In this document: in pieces, positions 1 to 11,899 of the stretch | Numbering within the stretch: the stretch's first letter is position 1 | Layout: every line of letters starts with the position of its first letter | From: Nepenthes gracilis | Taxonomy: Eukaryota > Streptophyta > Magnoliopsida > Caryophyllales > Nepenthaceae | DNA length: 64,000 nt | Assembly (NCBI GenBank): GCA_033239525.1 | Contig: BSYO01000035.1 | Coordinates: 3,258,965-3,322,964, forward strand | Direction: 5' to 3' | Notes under the pieces: model-generated | What the model was told of the DNA's origin: nothing | What the model saw: only the letters and a program-made list of their open reading frames with translations | Database searches by the model: none | Program-made: the position numbers and the translations under genes

Positions 1-1346
1 AAAAAAAAGATTCGGTATAGGATAAAAAAAATAAACGTGGTAGGTAGCATGTTAAAAAAAATGTATTTTTTATATCATTTTTAAGTTATAGTGTAATTAT
101 AAATCTATATTTTTTTAAAAAAAATTAAGGGTGAAAAATAATTTCTCAATATTCTCCCTTTTCTAATTTGACTTTAAATTTAATGAATTAGATAAATACA
201 AATTTAATGTTAGAAAAAGAACAACTTTGCCTGAATATTGGATACAATTTGGTTGCTTATGTAGTGTAACTATACGGGATGAGAGCACATCCATCATTTA
301 AAAAGATGGAGGGAATTATTAACCATATCTGAGTCGTTTATTTTTAATTAAATATTTATAATTTAATGGCTAATTTTAATTATTTTTTATTTTTTAAAAA
401 AATATTTAAATTATTACCATTCATTTAAAAGTAAATAGTCCAGATATAAAAAATAATTCTTTTTATCTCTTTAAAAAATAAAGTTCCCTTAGCCCATAAC
501 TCTATTGCGGAGCATAGATGTGAATCTTGGTACAATGAAGCTGTTAAAAAACAGTGAGAGAGAGACAAGGACCATCATGTTTTATAGAGGCACTAAAATA
601 CATATGGTTGTCTGACAAAATATGAAATCTGTATGTATTAATTTGATAGGATAAATTTTAGATTCATCATAAAGGTATTAATATTCTTGAGTTTTTGGGG
701 TTGGACCGACACTTATTTAAATATTATTCTTTTCGAAAGAATGTATCAATCTTATTTAATTGCTAGCACTATATCATACGTTTGATCTTTAAGAAAATAT
801 ATCAAAAAAAGAAGAAAAATATTATATAAAAAATATGCGATCATGTCTTATTTAATCAAAATGAGACAATTTATCTGACAATATAGTCCCAACAAAGATA
901 TAATCGTACTGTTATATGAAGGGTGCTAGTATAAATCTTCAAAGACAAAGTCATTATTGAATTCTAAGTTCAGATCTATATCCGTTTGAGATATTGTCCA
1001 CTTCTAAAAAAATCATAGGTTATATTAGGTCGCTGATCATATCTTCTATAATTTTGTTCTTGAAATGGCATTTCTAATAGAAAATGAAGTACTTCCATTT
1101 GTAAGCATAATAGCACTTCCTTATTCGTTATCCACCAGGTAACAGTCATTTAAAAACGATAGAATTGGTGAACCCACATGCATCAAGGTCCGTGTAACTT
1201 TCAACCATGCATGCGCATAAACATAAGTAACTTTCCACAGGAGAGAAAATCCCCTTGGTTTCTTCTCGTTACTGTTGTTCGCATTCTCTTTATGGTCTCT
1301 CCCACCTTCATACAATCAATTACCTACTATATATATATATATAATG
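1..1346. other. AT-rich intergenic DNA, no gene seen
   Basis: I see only AT-rich sequence with short open frames and no recognisable protein, RNA gene or transposon end. A short (TA)n run lies at about 1327-1342, just before the first LTR. Confidence 0.6.
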
Positions 1347-2085
1347 TGTACATTAAATGTGGAGAATAATTTGAATATTGTCGGATCGAACTGTCAAACC
1401 CTTTATCAAGATCCTACACATTGCAACATCAAATAAGATATCAAATAATATAATACTCACTCTTCAATATATCTTTTGATGCTCAAATCAACAATCTTTC
1501 TAATAAATTAGGTTTTGAAAAAAATGAGGATATAATAAAGTAAAAAAGTAGGGGACCTGGCTCCAAAATTTATAGAATATTAAGTAACGAGAGTGCTAAA
1601 GCTCTATATTTATTTTCTGAATTTTCCTCACTTTGTTTTTAGAAAAAGTGGGTACATTTATAACTTTATAGTCAATCAATGGTAATTTCCTAAAGAAGGA
1701 TTACTGTTCATCTTCTGAGCGATTGCTTTTCCTAAGAATTGAATAGTTTGACAGTTTAATATAATTTGAATTTAGTTTATATCTGTTAAGAATATTAATT
1801 TCTTACTTCATTAAATTGGTCAGCTAAGACAACCCTTCAACTCATTTAACCGTTCGACAAGATTAATTATCTGGTTTAATTGCTCATCTGTTCATTCAAA
1901 ATTTCAGTTTTCAATATTCTCAATAGTCCAATCACTCAATTACTGGATAATTCGGTCATTCAGTTAGACACCTTTCTAATCTAGTGTCAACAACTCGACA
2001 ATTTTATACCTCTTTATATGTTTATTATTTGTGAGCTCCATATATAAATCGGTCATATCAATCTTATTTTAGACAATATTCAACA
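1347..2085 (-). repeat. LTR copy A of Gypsy family F1 (3' LTR)
   Basis: This stretch aligns by eye along its whole length with 9406-~10003 and ~21105-21836. Shared blocks include the 'gtcaatcaatgg' and 'ggctc-aaaattt' segments and a TATA-like stretch near the start of the minus-strand LTR. On the minus strand it starts TGTTGAATATTG and ends TGTACA, a TG...CA structure. A purine-rich PPT-like stretch lies just outside its minus-strand start, so it is read as the 3' LTR of a minus-strand element. Copy B lacks a block in the middle that copies A and C keep. Edges are uncertain by a few bases. Confidence 0.7.
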
Positions 2086-2306
2086 TTAGTTCCCATACTC
2101 GGAGATTGAACTCAAAATTCAAGTATGTTAAAATAAAAATCCAACTGATGTGCTTTAAATGTTGCCCGAATGCTTCTTCACAAAGATATATTAATCTGTG
2201 CACACTTATTAATCTCTAGTCTTATCAGTCAGAGCCTATTTTTATATCTTAATAGATATTAATTAATTGTTTGACTGCCTTTTTTTTATTCAAAACGTAT
2301 TATTTC
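2086..2306 (-). other. F1 internal remnant with polypurine tract
   Basis: This sequence separates LTR A from the inserted plus-strand Tat element. On the minus strand it ends in GTATGGGAACTAA directly before LTR A, as expected for a PPT. No coding sequence is readable, so the element's 3' untranslated end is the likely origin. Confidence 0.4.
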
Positions 2307-3258
2307 TAATGGGTACACTAGTAATAGGTTAGTACAAGAAGAAGGAACGACCTAAATTCACAACGACCCATTTGCGTCTGGACTGTCAACACTCACCGTT
2401 GATCGGACGAAAGGCCAAGTGGACCAGAAGAAGCCTAAGAGCAGGATGGACGACTTGCTCTTAAGACGGTCAACGCTTCTATTGACTGGTAGCAGGTCCA
2501 GTTGACCATCTGAAAACCAAGCCTTAAGTAGGCCAAGCTCAATTTGGCCAACGCGACCGTTTACGACCAGCAACGGTCCTCTCCCTTGATTTCGTGCTCT
2601 TATAGAAGGTAATCTTAATTGCAACGGTCATCAACAGATTCAACGCGCATCCTAAAAAAAAAAGCCAGAATCCTCCTCCTGTCTGCAATAACCCTAACGG
2701 TTACAGAACGCAGAAGGAAAGCGATCAAGGCAATGACCATTACTACCATAAAGGCTCCACGTCAGAAAAGGCAGTGATCCTACCAGAGCATGAGGATCAA
2801 GCATTTTTACACAATGAAGGCTACCAAGCACAACAACTATAAAAAGCCATGGAATCCTCACTCCAAGGCACGCTCTCGTTTGCTAACAAAAACTCTATGT
2901 AGAAAAGCTCACGTGCTTTCCGACTACAAACTCTCCCTCTCTCTCTTTGCCACTACGTTCCTAGCAAACATAGTGCTTAGAGCCAAGGCTCCTCACGAGC
3001 CAACAAAGCCTCTCTCAATAAAAGCGCTCACCCATCTCAAATACTCTTTGTATTTTCTTACATTCTTTACTTTCATCTTCTTAATTTGAAGGCTGTTTGC
3101 TAACTTGAGTGTTAGAGTATTAACGGTGGGATAACCTCCCGCTGTCACCTGACTTCTTGTTTATAGTTGTGGTGTGTAGGATCCAAACTCAGTAGACGAA
3201 GTCGAAATCAGACGAATAATTTGACTAAAATCTGTTCGAAATTCGAATTCAGGACGCA
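2307..3258 (+). repeat. 5' LTR of plus-strand Tat element
   Basis: It is homologous along its length to the reverse complement of 44701-45639. The right end (GGACGCA) is followed after four bases by the PBS. The left end is placed by alignment to that copy, whose PPT fixes the boundary; here the terminal TG has become TA. The region at 2385-2540 is rich in GGTCAAC and TTGACC motifs (W-box type), as is the copy at 45 kb. An open frame at 2790-3089 inside the LTR has no family resemblance and is not called. Confidence 0.75.
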
Positions 3259-3262
3259 TCAT

Positions 3263-3278
3263 TGGCACCGTTTGTGGG
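3263..3278 (+). other. Primer-binding site (TGGCACCG... type)
   Basis: The sequence tggcaccgtttgtggg follows the LTR by four bases. It matches the TGGCGCCGTCTGTGGG-like PBS usual in plant Tat-lineage elements and in the copy at 54385-54400. I do not assign the primer tRNA. Confidence 0.7.
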
Positions 3279-3346
3279 AAGCCTACAAAAAAGCTAACCA
3301 CTTTCCTCCATGATCTATCTATCTGCATCACTTTCCATCAGTCAGA

Positions 3347-4910
3347 ATGGAGAACACAAGGATGCAAGCTAGTGAGCCCGTTAGAGATATGACCTCACCC
3401 GACCAGGACCACGCTGTTGGTAACCTGGTCAACAGCGTGGTCAATGGTGTGCCAACACCGTTTTTCCAGAATCTAGCGGAGAACATGAGCAGCATGAACA
3501 GAATGCTCTAAATGCTCTGCGCTCACTAGAAAAACGTGTAGTAGGGGGCTACGCCCGTAGTAGTCCCTACTCCGGCCTCCATGAGAGGAGGCTAGAAGAA
3601 AAAGAAGCCGTCCAAGAAGGTCAGTAGGCCGGGCAACACTCAAGCTCCGGTGGCCTCACACGCCCAGAGTTGTTCAAGGCTCGAAGGATGTTTGAGCAGT
3701 AGGATTTTGGAGTAGAGTCTAGAACAAAGGAGTCCCCGATATTCTTGGGAGGACGCCTCTCCTCAGGCTCAGGAGGGAGCCTCTATGATTATTAGATCCA
3801 TTGGTGACAGTAACTGATCGACTAATCGCCACACCAGAGAAAGGACAGAGTAGAGAGCCTACCTCAACTTCAAAAGAATTGGTGGCACCATCCCCACAAA
3901 TTTAAGGGTGGAAAAGATCCTGAAATGCTTGCTCAAGGATGACGAACACTCCATGGATTTGGATATATCTCCTTTCACAGCACAGATCTTAAACTGTCTC
4001 ATGTTGGCCAAGTTCAAGATGCTAACTCTTGATTCTTACGATGGGAGCGCTGATCCTATGGATCACCTCAATCATTTTCGCACCCATCTGAGTCTACAAG
4101 GGTTGGAGGATGCAACCATATGCCGTTACTTCCCTCCTACGCTGAAGGGAGATGCCCGCATCTAGTTCTATCGTCTCCCATCAGATTCGATCTAGAGATT
4201 CGGAGCTTCCGAAAGCTCTCTAACCTCTTCTTGGCACAATACGCCTCCAATCGTCAAGAAGAGAAGCAGTCTTGCCATCTCTCCCATATCAAGTAGAAGT
4301 TGGGAGAGAATTCGCGGAAGTTCCTACATCGTTTCGTGGCGGAGCCGAGAAGAATCCCCAGGCTCATAGAAGAGATGAAACTGGGCAGTTTTATCTCTGC
4401 CTTAATACATGGGGACTTCTTTAGGCACCTGATGCATAAGAATCTGTAAACTTTTTGGGAGGTGGAATCTTTTACCAGGGTCTACATAGTAGTAGAAGAG
4501 GTTAACGAAGCTAAGCGTCATGAGCAGACCAAATAGCCTCACTCTTTCCCAACTGTGGGAAAGAGGAAGCACCACGGCAGTGATCGCTCCCACCAGAAGT
4601 AGCACAGGATCGGAGCACCGGAATGGAAGGGCTACAGGCCGATCAACTTGACGCCTCTGACCGATACGTGCTCTAACATCCTCATACAGATCCGTGGGAG
4701 ATAAGTTCCTTAAGTGGCCAAAACCACTTAAGAAAGCGGAGGGGAAAAATCTAGCCAAGTATTGCGATTTCCATCGATCTTTCGAGCACTCCATGAAAGA
4801 TTGCAAGACGCTTCAGCGAGAGATCGAGGAGCTCATCCGGAGGGGCCACCTCACCAGGTTCATCAGGAACCCTACGCAGAGCTCGGAGCCTCAGGTGGGG
4901 AAGGACTAGA
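3347..4910 (+). pseudogene. Degenerate gag of Tat-lineage element
   Basis: Gag would form the capsid and nucleocapsid of the virus-like particle. The start is ATG at 3347 (MENTRMQASEP), collinear with the gag start of the minus copy at 54310 (MVNTIAQASEP); both continue into SPDQ and later an NMSSMN motif. The capsid segment at 3908-4165 reads LDSYDGSADPMDHL and ends in a stop after LKGDARI. A zinc-finger-like block at about 4757-4870 (KYCDFHRSFEHSMKDC followed by IEELIRRGHLTRFI) is the usual Tat C-terminal gag signature. Several frameshifts and stops (for example 3509 and 4163) break it. The minus-strand ORFs over this region are shadows. Confidence 0.75.
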
Positions 4911-5099
4911 GCCTTTCCCACCACGGGTTGCAACTGGGGTGGTCAATATGATCTCAACCCGGCCGACCAAGACCCCAGTGAATCGAAATGAGCAGCAAGC
5001 TGGGCAGAAGAAACAACGCACAGAAGACAACGTTATTAGCTATAGCGATAACGACCTGTGCTATGTAATCTCCCCCTATGCATATCCCCTCATTATATC

Positions 5100-6148
5100 C
5101 GCGCTCGTTTTAGACGGTAGCGTCGTCTACTAACTAAAATAAATTTTCATTGATAATGGAAGTTCCCATGATTTGTTTTATCTTGATGCATTTTTAAATT
5201 TGATTTAAAAAAGAGTTAGTTGAAACCTACCAAAATCCCACTCTATAGCCATGACAACAAACCGGTGGCCGTCTAAGGAACGATCCAACTGGAGGTCACC
5301 CTGGGCATGTACCCAAGAACGGCGACTTATACACTCACATTCTTGGTCATCGACCTACCTTCTGTGTACAACACGATTCTAGGCTGCCCGTGTCTAACAA
5401 CGTTCAGAGTCGTCACTTTAATACCGCACATCAAGATGAAGTTCCCAACAACCTGCGGTATAGGCGAAGTGCTAGGTGACCAAGTCACCGAGCGGACATG
5501 TTACATGTCCCAGATCATGTCAAGTGGCTGCACCAAAATAGCAGGAGAACTTGACCATTGAGATGAAGCAACTCTTCAACAAGTGCAGTATGGTGAGGCT
5601 ACCAATCTAATTCCACTGAATCCGGAGGACTCGGAGAGGTGCATGCAGATTTGAAGCTTACTCACCAGGACACTACGCGATGAGCTGATCGCGTTCTTAT
5701 GATAGAATGCTGACGTTTTCTCGTGGACCCACCGACATGCCTGAGATTTCGGCTAGAGTAATAGTCCATAAGTTGGGCCTTGATCCCGGCCGCAAGCCCA
5801 TTAGGTAGAAGCGGAGGAACCACTCCATGAAAAAGTTGATTGCCATCCGGAAGGAGGTAAAGAAGTTGCTGGATGCCAGCTTCATCAGAGAAGTTTAGTA
5901 CCCGGATTGGCTCTTCAACGTCGTCCTGGTAAAGAAAAGTAACAGAAAATGGCGAATGTGTATCGACTTCACCGACGTTAACAAAGCCTTTCCAAAAGAC
6001 AGCTTCTCTTTACCCATGATCAACCTATTGGTAGACTCAACATCCAGACACGAACTGCTGAGCTTGATGGATGAGTTTTTGGGCTACAATCAGATCCGTA
6101 TGAGCCCAGAGGATGAGAAGCACACTTTGTTCATGACAGATCAAAGTG
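5100..6148 (+). pseudogene. Degenerate protease and N-terminal RT (Tat)
   Basis: The aspartic protease active-site segment IDNGSSHDLFYLDAF is readable at about 5146-5190. It is followed by the conserved FLVIDLPSVYNTILG block in the frame 5307-5561. RT begins near 5790 and includes MCIDFTDVNKAFPKDSF and a GYNQIRMSPEDEKH block (frame 5956-6207). Similarity to the 44.7-54.5 kb copy ends near 6148, before the YVDD catalytic motif, so no active RT can be made. Stops lie at 5559, about 5652 and 5899. The active-site stretch kept here is missing in the minus-strand relative. Confidence 0.75.
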
Positions 6149-6259
6149 TTCGGATACTTCTGGCTTTAACAAGATCATTTTTAATGGTTGGTCTATTAAG
6201 ACCATAATTTTGTAAAATTAAAAATATGGTCAAAGTTTTTTGTTGTAAAAACTAAGGTT

Positions 6260-6960
6260 TAAACAGCATTTTTTGTTCTTGCATATCGAATTTTTGAATC
6301 TGCTAGGATCATGCATGTACTGTGCTAAATGTTCTAAGTACTTTAAATATCTCAACCAGATTATTAAAATGATAATTGGTAAGTATACTTTTGATAAGTA
6401 TATTATTAATATACACATCCATATTTTTTTCCATCTACTTTTAAATATTTTATTCACTAACCTTTAATAAATTGTGACAACATTCTTTAAACCAAATGAC
6501 ATTGCTTCATAGTAATAGGTTCTCTGGTTAATCATCATTTCTTCAAATTTTTAAATTCATTCATATCTAATTATATAAGAAATATGCATTATGGAAACTC
6601 AATAGCTGGTGTCTAAACGTTTAATATGCCAGCTAGTTGATTCTGAGAGTGGGTAACTATCTTTAAGTTATGATTTATTTAGATCTATGAAGTCGATACA
6701 CATTCTCTATTTTTTGTTACTCCTTTTGACAAGGATGAAATTAGATAAACAATCTAGATAGTTTACTTCTGTGATGAATCCAATATTGGTCAATTTTTAA
6801 CATCTTCATGGATTGTTATAAGTTTTAAACGGAGTAGTTTTGTCTTTTTGGTTTGATGGGCTTGTCATTAGGTATTTGGCTTAATTTGTGAATCATTATT
6901 TCCATTAAAACACCTAGCATGTCCACTAGAGTCTAGGTGAAAATATCTATATTGGTTCGT
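6260..6960 (-). pseudogene. Degenerate reverse transcriptase of F1 copy 1
   Basis: The sequence matches the minus-strand RT frame at 10243-10491 of copy 2 and its upstream region. The palm segment around 6350-6420 reads approximately MCILIIYLSKVYL where the family has VYVDDMLVKS, so the catalytic aspartates are gone. Upstream (6690-6760) the residues of a CVDFTDLNKA-type block are still recognisable in pieces. Confidence 0.6.
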
Positions 6961-7075
6961 AGATGCTCTATTAATTTATATTTCAAACCTTGATCTAATG
7001 AAGAACCAAACTGAATATACTTATTCAGGCCTATCGAATTTAGAAAATTTGGAGTAGTGACTCTTTAGGTTGAGC

Positions 7076-7330
7076 CTATTGAAAAGAGGATTCATCCTGA
7101 AAATTGAATTCCTCTATTAATTGTGGAATAGTTGGGCTATTAATTTGCATTGAGTAGCAATTCCGTCTAGTAACCTGATCTTCCTTGACTTCCCTAATCA
7201 CATATTTACTTAGGAACTTCATTTTATGATGCGTAATTGAAGTGGCTGCTACAAATATTATTAAATATGGTCTGCCTAGTATTATGTTATAAATCGAGAA
7301 AAGATCCACAACTTGAAAAGTTAGTCAATG
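7076..7330 (-). pseudogene. Degenerate aspartic protease of F1 copy 1
   Basis: The minus-strand frame contains LFSIYNIILGRPYLIIF, the counterpart of the PSVYNTILG block of the two other Tat elements here. It then continues through KMKFLSKYVIREVKEDQVTRRNCY, collinear with the plus-strand copy at 5307-5561. This is the region C-terminal to the protease active site. It is a fragment only. Confidence 0.7.
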
Positions 7331-7899
7331 GGAAGCCATTTTTTGATATATTCTTATTGTAACCTCTAGATTTACAATTCTCTTCATCTAGACTAGTTCA
7401 TTATCAAGCCCGTATAGCAATCCATCTAATATATTTATTTGAATACTTTTGAGGCCTAATTTTATGAATGCACTGAAATAAAGAATATTTCTTAGGGCTT
7501 TTGTTATCAATAAAGACTTATTTTAACTAGTAATTCTAGACCTTATTAGACACGAGTACGGATATTACAAGATGATCAGATTATGGAGAAAATACTAGTA
7601 TTATATCATCTTTATTAAAACTAATAATATCTCTTTCCACACCTAGCTTTTTGTCTTTTGTGAGTCGAAGATTTTTTTGGATAATTTAGAGCTTTGTTAT
7701 CGGCATGCTTGATTGACACCATATTAATGACTCTTATCAATATTTGATTTTGTGGTTGCTCGATCAACTCATCGTCATTTTTATCACTTTCCGGAACTAA
7801 CTCAAGATTATGTAAATACTTCTTGATGTACCATTTTCGTATCGGGGCTTTAATTTTTTCTAGAGCATCCAGTAGTCTTTAACATTGTGCCTCAGAAAT

Positions 7900-9300
7900 C
7901 GATGGTAGAAATAATGCTTAGACTAATCATCTCCATCTAGGTTCTTAACTAACTTGAGTCACTTCAAAGATTTTTCGTTCTGAATTTATATTAGAACATT
8001 TGTCAGCGTGTCATTCAATGGCGTGAGGTTTGGCTAGTACTCTCTACGAACTCCAGACTCGATTCTATGTTGCTTTTGATAATCCCAAGTGGATGAGTTA
8101 CTACCATTTCTCTTCTTTCCACCACATTTTAATATTGGAAGTTGCTCATGATTTGAATGCGCTAGCTGCTTTATTTTATAAGCCTCTTTTACCACTATAT
8201 AAGCTTGGGTGATAACTTCTACCTCTAAGAATATCTTTGGGTCTTATTGAACTAGAGATTTAAAAAAGTCACCCAATTGGTTAGTTACTATAAAGGTATT
8301 TTATTTCACCTCATCGATAAGTTTTGATATACCTCCGGTCTTAACGTTAAATCTTATCTGATCTTGACAAGATATCAGAGTTGCTTTTCTTTCCTCCAAC
8401 TGGAGGTAAATTAGGATAGGGATTAATTAGCAAGTTCCTAAAATGATCAGATTGAATTTGGCCCTAACTTGTAGAACCAAATTCTCACATCTTCCTTTAA
8501 ATTTAAAGGGAAAGTAGACGCAAAGTGTGGTATCTTTTAAATTCTTAAAGTTGAAAACTATTCAGAAGTGGTTTAAATTATCAATTGGATAAGTACTTCT
8601 ATCATATGGCTCAAGTATTGGCATTTTAAATTTGTAGGGGAGCCAATGCCACTTTATTTTCGGTGTGAATTGTGTGCGACTTAATTTGGTCATCTGCCCA
8701 ACAATGTTTTCTCAAAAAACATGCCATTCAGTTCTTTTTATTTGCTCCTCTACCTCAATTATGAAGGCAATTTTTTTTACATTGAAAAATATCCTCAATT
8801 CCAAATGATTAGCTGATACGCCAAACATCTACTTAACCGAGAGGATTTTGAACATGTTATTGCATAACTCTTACTCTTGGACTAATGGATGTCTAGAATC
8901 TCAGGTATATTGATGATTCTCTTGCTTAAGGCTCTCTTACCCTACCTCAAAATTTAAATATCCTTCAAGCTGAAATGGAGTATTGTGAATGGGTGCCTTG
9001 GAGACTATTGAAATCTTTGGCTGAGGGTGGCACCCCTTTGAGACAACATTTTTCCCTTTAACCTCTTCCTCGAGGTCGAGGCTTGCAACTCAAGGGCCTT
9101 GGCCTTGTGAGTCTGCTCCTTAATTTTGTCCCATAAGAATTTTAATATTTTCAACATATCTTATACTTGGGTGACAAAACTCTATTGTTTGGATTGGCCG
9201 GTGAGAGAGCACTCCCATGTTTGCCTTCCTCTAGGATGATGTCAAGAGGTTGAGCATCATTTGGCAGCTAGCTTGATTATTCACGTGCACTTATATCCAC
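7900..9300 (-). pseudogene. Degenerate gag of F1 copy 1
   Basis: Around 8480-8640 the minus strand reads FKMPILEPYDRSTYPIDNLNHF and then a VYFPFKFKGRCENL segment, a Tat-type capsid core that matches the gag of the other elements. The rest is broken by stops. Copy 2 has the same block at 12600-12750, where it is split by a later insertion. The plus-strand 60-codon frame at 8030 is a shadow. Confidence 0.6.
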
Positions 9301-9385
9301 CATTTTTTTTAATTTGTCGAAGGAAAGAGAAATTTCCAAGTAGGTGTAATTTTAATCAAGTAAGAACAAACAACTTCATTACTTT

Positions 9386-9401
9386 CCCACAAATAGCGCC
9401 A
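9386..9401 (-). other. Primer-binding site of F1 copy 1
   Basis: On the minus strand TGGCGCTATTTGTGGG follows the LTR end by four bases. It resembles the PBS of the other Tat elements in the window. Confidence 0.7.
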
Positions 9402-9405
9402 ATAA

Positions 9406-10003
9406 TGTAAACCTTAACTCTGTATAGTAATTCAAATAATGTTTGGTCAAATTATCAAACCTTTTATTCAAATCTTATACACGATAATGCTGAATAAAAG
9501 ATCAAAATATATAAGATTTACTCCCTAATATATTCTCTTACACTCAAATCAATAATATTTTAAGAAAATTAAATAAGAAAAAAAGTGAGGACACGAGAGA
9601 GCAAAAAAGTAGTGGACTTGGCTCTAAAATTTGTGGAGTTTTAAGTAATAAGAGGAAAAGATCTCTATACTTATTCTCCAAATTCTCCTCTCTTTATTTT
9701 TAGGAAAAGTAGGTATATTTATAGCTTTATGACCAATCAATGGTGATTTTTTAAAGAGCAATGATTGTTCATTATCTGAGCAATTGCTCTTCTTGGAAAC
9801 TAAATAATTTAAAGGTTTAATATATTTTGAATTTTGTATTCTCAACAGTCTAGCCACTCAATTACTCCATAATTTAATCATTTGGTCAGCTCCTTTTTAA
9901 CTTGGGCTCAACAATTTAGTTAATTCATACATATTCCTAGGTTTATTATCTATGGGCCCTATATATCAGTCTTATTTTAGACGATACCCAAGAATACTAG
10001 AAC
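9406..10003 (-). repeat. LTR copy B of F1, between two internal regions
   Basis: It is homologous to LTR A and LTR C but shorter: a central block present in both others is missing near 9838. On its left is the PBS of internal region 1, and on its right the RNase H end of internal region 2. It can therefore serve as 5' LTR of one and 3' LTR of the other. The right edge is approximate because a few bases either side of 10003 still resemble sequence beyond LTR A. Confidence 0.65.
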
Positions 10004-10014
10004 GATACTCAAAG

Positions 10015-10960
10015 TTGTCTCTAAAATGGCTAGGTAAAGATATAATTTATTATCCTTCTTAGGATAAGTTAATAGGAGTGTATGTTCAGATATTATTTTT
10101 ACTCTTAGAAAGATTGTTGACATTAATTTATCTTTTGAAAATTGTTTATCTTTACTCCTTTTGATACCTTGAAAAAGGACAAATATTTCTCAATTGGTTT
10201 TATCATAAATTGGGATAACACTACAAGCTGTCCAATCATTCTTTATATCTCCTTAATAGTTTGAGGTGGTTTCATATCCATTATGGCTTTAATTTTCTCT
10301 AAATTTGCCTCTATCATATATTTTGAGACAATAAAGCCTAGAAACTTATCAGAAATTACCTCAAATATGCATTTGGTCTGATTTAACGTCATTAGATATG
10401 TTCTGAGTTCTTTGAATGTGAAAACTAGATCATTAATATGATCATTGGCAAGTATGCTTTTGACTAAGATAATATCAATGTACATTTCCATTTTTTATGA
10501 TCTACTATTCAACATTTTGTTCACTAACTTTAGACAAATTATGCCATCATTTTTCAAACTGAACAATATTACTTTATAGTAATAGGTTTCCTAGTCAATC
10601 ATGAAGGAGGTCATTTTTTTATCTTTTAGATTCATTCGGATCTAATTATATCTAAAATAGGCATCAATGAAAATTTACCAATTGGTCGATCATTGAGAGT
10701 AGGCAATTATCTTTCAATTATACCTTATTTACATCTATGACATCAACGCACATCATCCATTTTTTGTTACTCTTTTTGATGAGGATGGCTTTAGATAACC
10801 AATTCGGATAGTTTACTTTTCTAATGAATTTAGTACCAGCTAATTTCTTGATTTCTTCACAGATTGTTTTGAGTTTTTTAATGGAGCAGTTTCATATGTT
10901 TTGTTTGATGGGCTCTTTTTTTTTTTTTTTTTTTTTTTTTGATACAGAGCTCAACTTGTG
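10015..10960 (-). pseudogene. Degenerate RT and partial RNase H of F1 copy 2
   Basis: The minus-strand frame 10243-10491 reads MYIDIILVKS (for YVDDMLVKS), then KFLGFIVSKYMIEANLEKIKAI and MKPPQTIKEI, a clear Tat-type RT thumb. The catalytic motif is damaged (IDI instead of VDD). Downstream, 10020-10240 reads QLVVLSQFMIKPIEKYLSFF and a YLYLAI fragment, the start of RNase H, then breaks into LTR B. A 20+ base T tract sits at 10918-10940, where copy 1 has ordinary sequence. Confidence 0.75.
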
Positions 10961-11129
10961 GACCATTATTTCTATCAAAATAATTGACATGTTTGTTTAA
11001 CGATAGCTTCTATCAAAAAAACATATAATTGACTCTGCAAAAACTCTATTAATTTATATTTTTGATCTTAATCTAATGTAGAACCAAATTAAGCATACTT
11101 ATCTGGGTCTACTATATTTATAGAAAATT

Positions 11130-11420
11130 TGAGAGGTGACTTTCTGAATTAAGCCTGTTAAAGAGAGGTTTCATACAAAAGATCAAATTCCTCTAGTAGT
11201 TGTGAAAGAGTTAGGCAATTAATTTGCATCAAGTAGCAACTTCGTTTGGTTATTTGATCTCTCTTGACTTCTATGATCTTGTATCTAGTTAAAAACTTCA
11301 TTTTAAAATATGCGATTTAAATAGCCAATCCAAATATTTTTAAATATAGTCTACCGTGTATAATATTATAAACTGAGGAAAGATCCATGATTAGAAAAGT
11401 TAGCCGATGAGAAGCTATCT
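11130..11420 (-). pseudogene. Degenerate protease of F1 copy 2
   Basis: It is collinear at nucleotide level with the protease remnant at 7050-7340 of copy 1 (same order of 'caattaatttgcat' and 'aaagatccatga'-like blocks). No open frame survives. Confidence 0.55.
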
Positions 11421-11899
11421 TTGGATATTTTCTTATTGTAACCTCCAGATGTATAATTCTTTTCCTTTGGACTGGTTCATTATTAAGTCAATATAACGGT
11501 CCATCTGATGGTTTTATTTGACTACTTTTAAAACCTAATTTTGTGAATGCATTAAAATAAAAAATGTTTCTCAAATTTTTATTATCAATAACGACTCATT
11601 TCATTCGGTAATCTTGGACCTGATTAGAATTGAGTGTAGATGCATCAAGAGGATTAGAATGTGGAAAAACTATTTATGTCATATTATTATTACTAAAACT
11701 AATTACATTTCTTTCAATCCTTAGTTTCTATCTCTTGTAGGTAGAAGCCTTTTCTGAATAATTTGGAACTTTTTTGCCGATAGGCTAGATTGATATTATT
11801 TTGATAACCCCTGCCACTACTCAGTTTATTGGTTGCTTGATTTACTCTCATCATCTTTATCATTAACTAAAGTTGATTTAGGATTTTGTAAATATTTCT

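Larger units (their letters stand above)
2307..6148 (+). mobile_element. Ty3/Gypsy Tat-lineage element, 3'-truncated
   Basis: In order the sequence holds a 5' LTR, a primer-binding site, degenerate gag, protease and the N-terminal part of reverse transcriptase. Homology to the related minus-strand element at 44701-54453 then stops at about 6148, inside RT. The rest of RT, RNase H, integrase, the antisense ORF and the 3' LTR are missing. The element lies inside the minus-strand F1 element, in the opposite orientation, so it is a nested insertion followed by a deletion. All reading frames carry stops or frameshifts, so it cannot be autonomous. Confidence 0.8.
6149..9405 (-). mobile_element. F1 Gypsy element, internal region 1
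   Basis: Read on the minus strand from the PBS at 9386-9401, this holds gag remnants, protease and RT. It ends where the plus-strand Tat element cuts in. It aligns collinearly with internal region 2 (10004-12755 plus 20271-21104), for example 6300-6600 with 10380-10680 and 8240-8700 with 12290-12750. All frames are heavily mutated and no ORF above 77 codons survives. Protease and RT motifs point to the Tat group. Confidence 0.75.

Noticed and set aside
2790..3089. 99-codon plus-strand ORF
   Set aside because: It lies wholly inside the Tat 5' LTR and is not conserved in the other LTR copy.
4402..4806. 134-codon minus-strand ORF
   Set aside because: It is opposite the degenerate gag of the plus-strand Tat element, which has the family motifs.
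10918..10940. Long T tract as a retroposon tail
   Set aside because: No target duplication found around it; slippage in a T run is enough.
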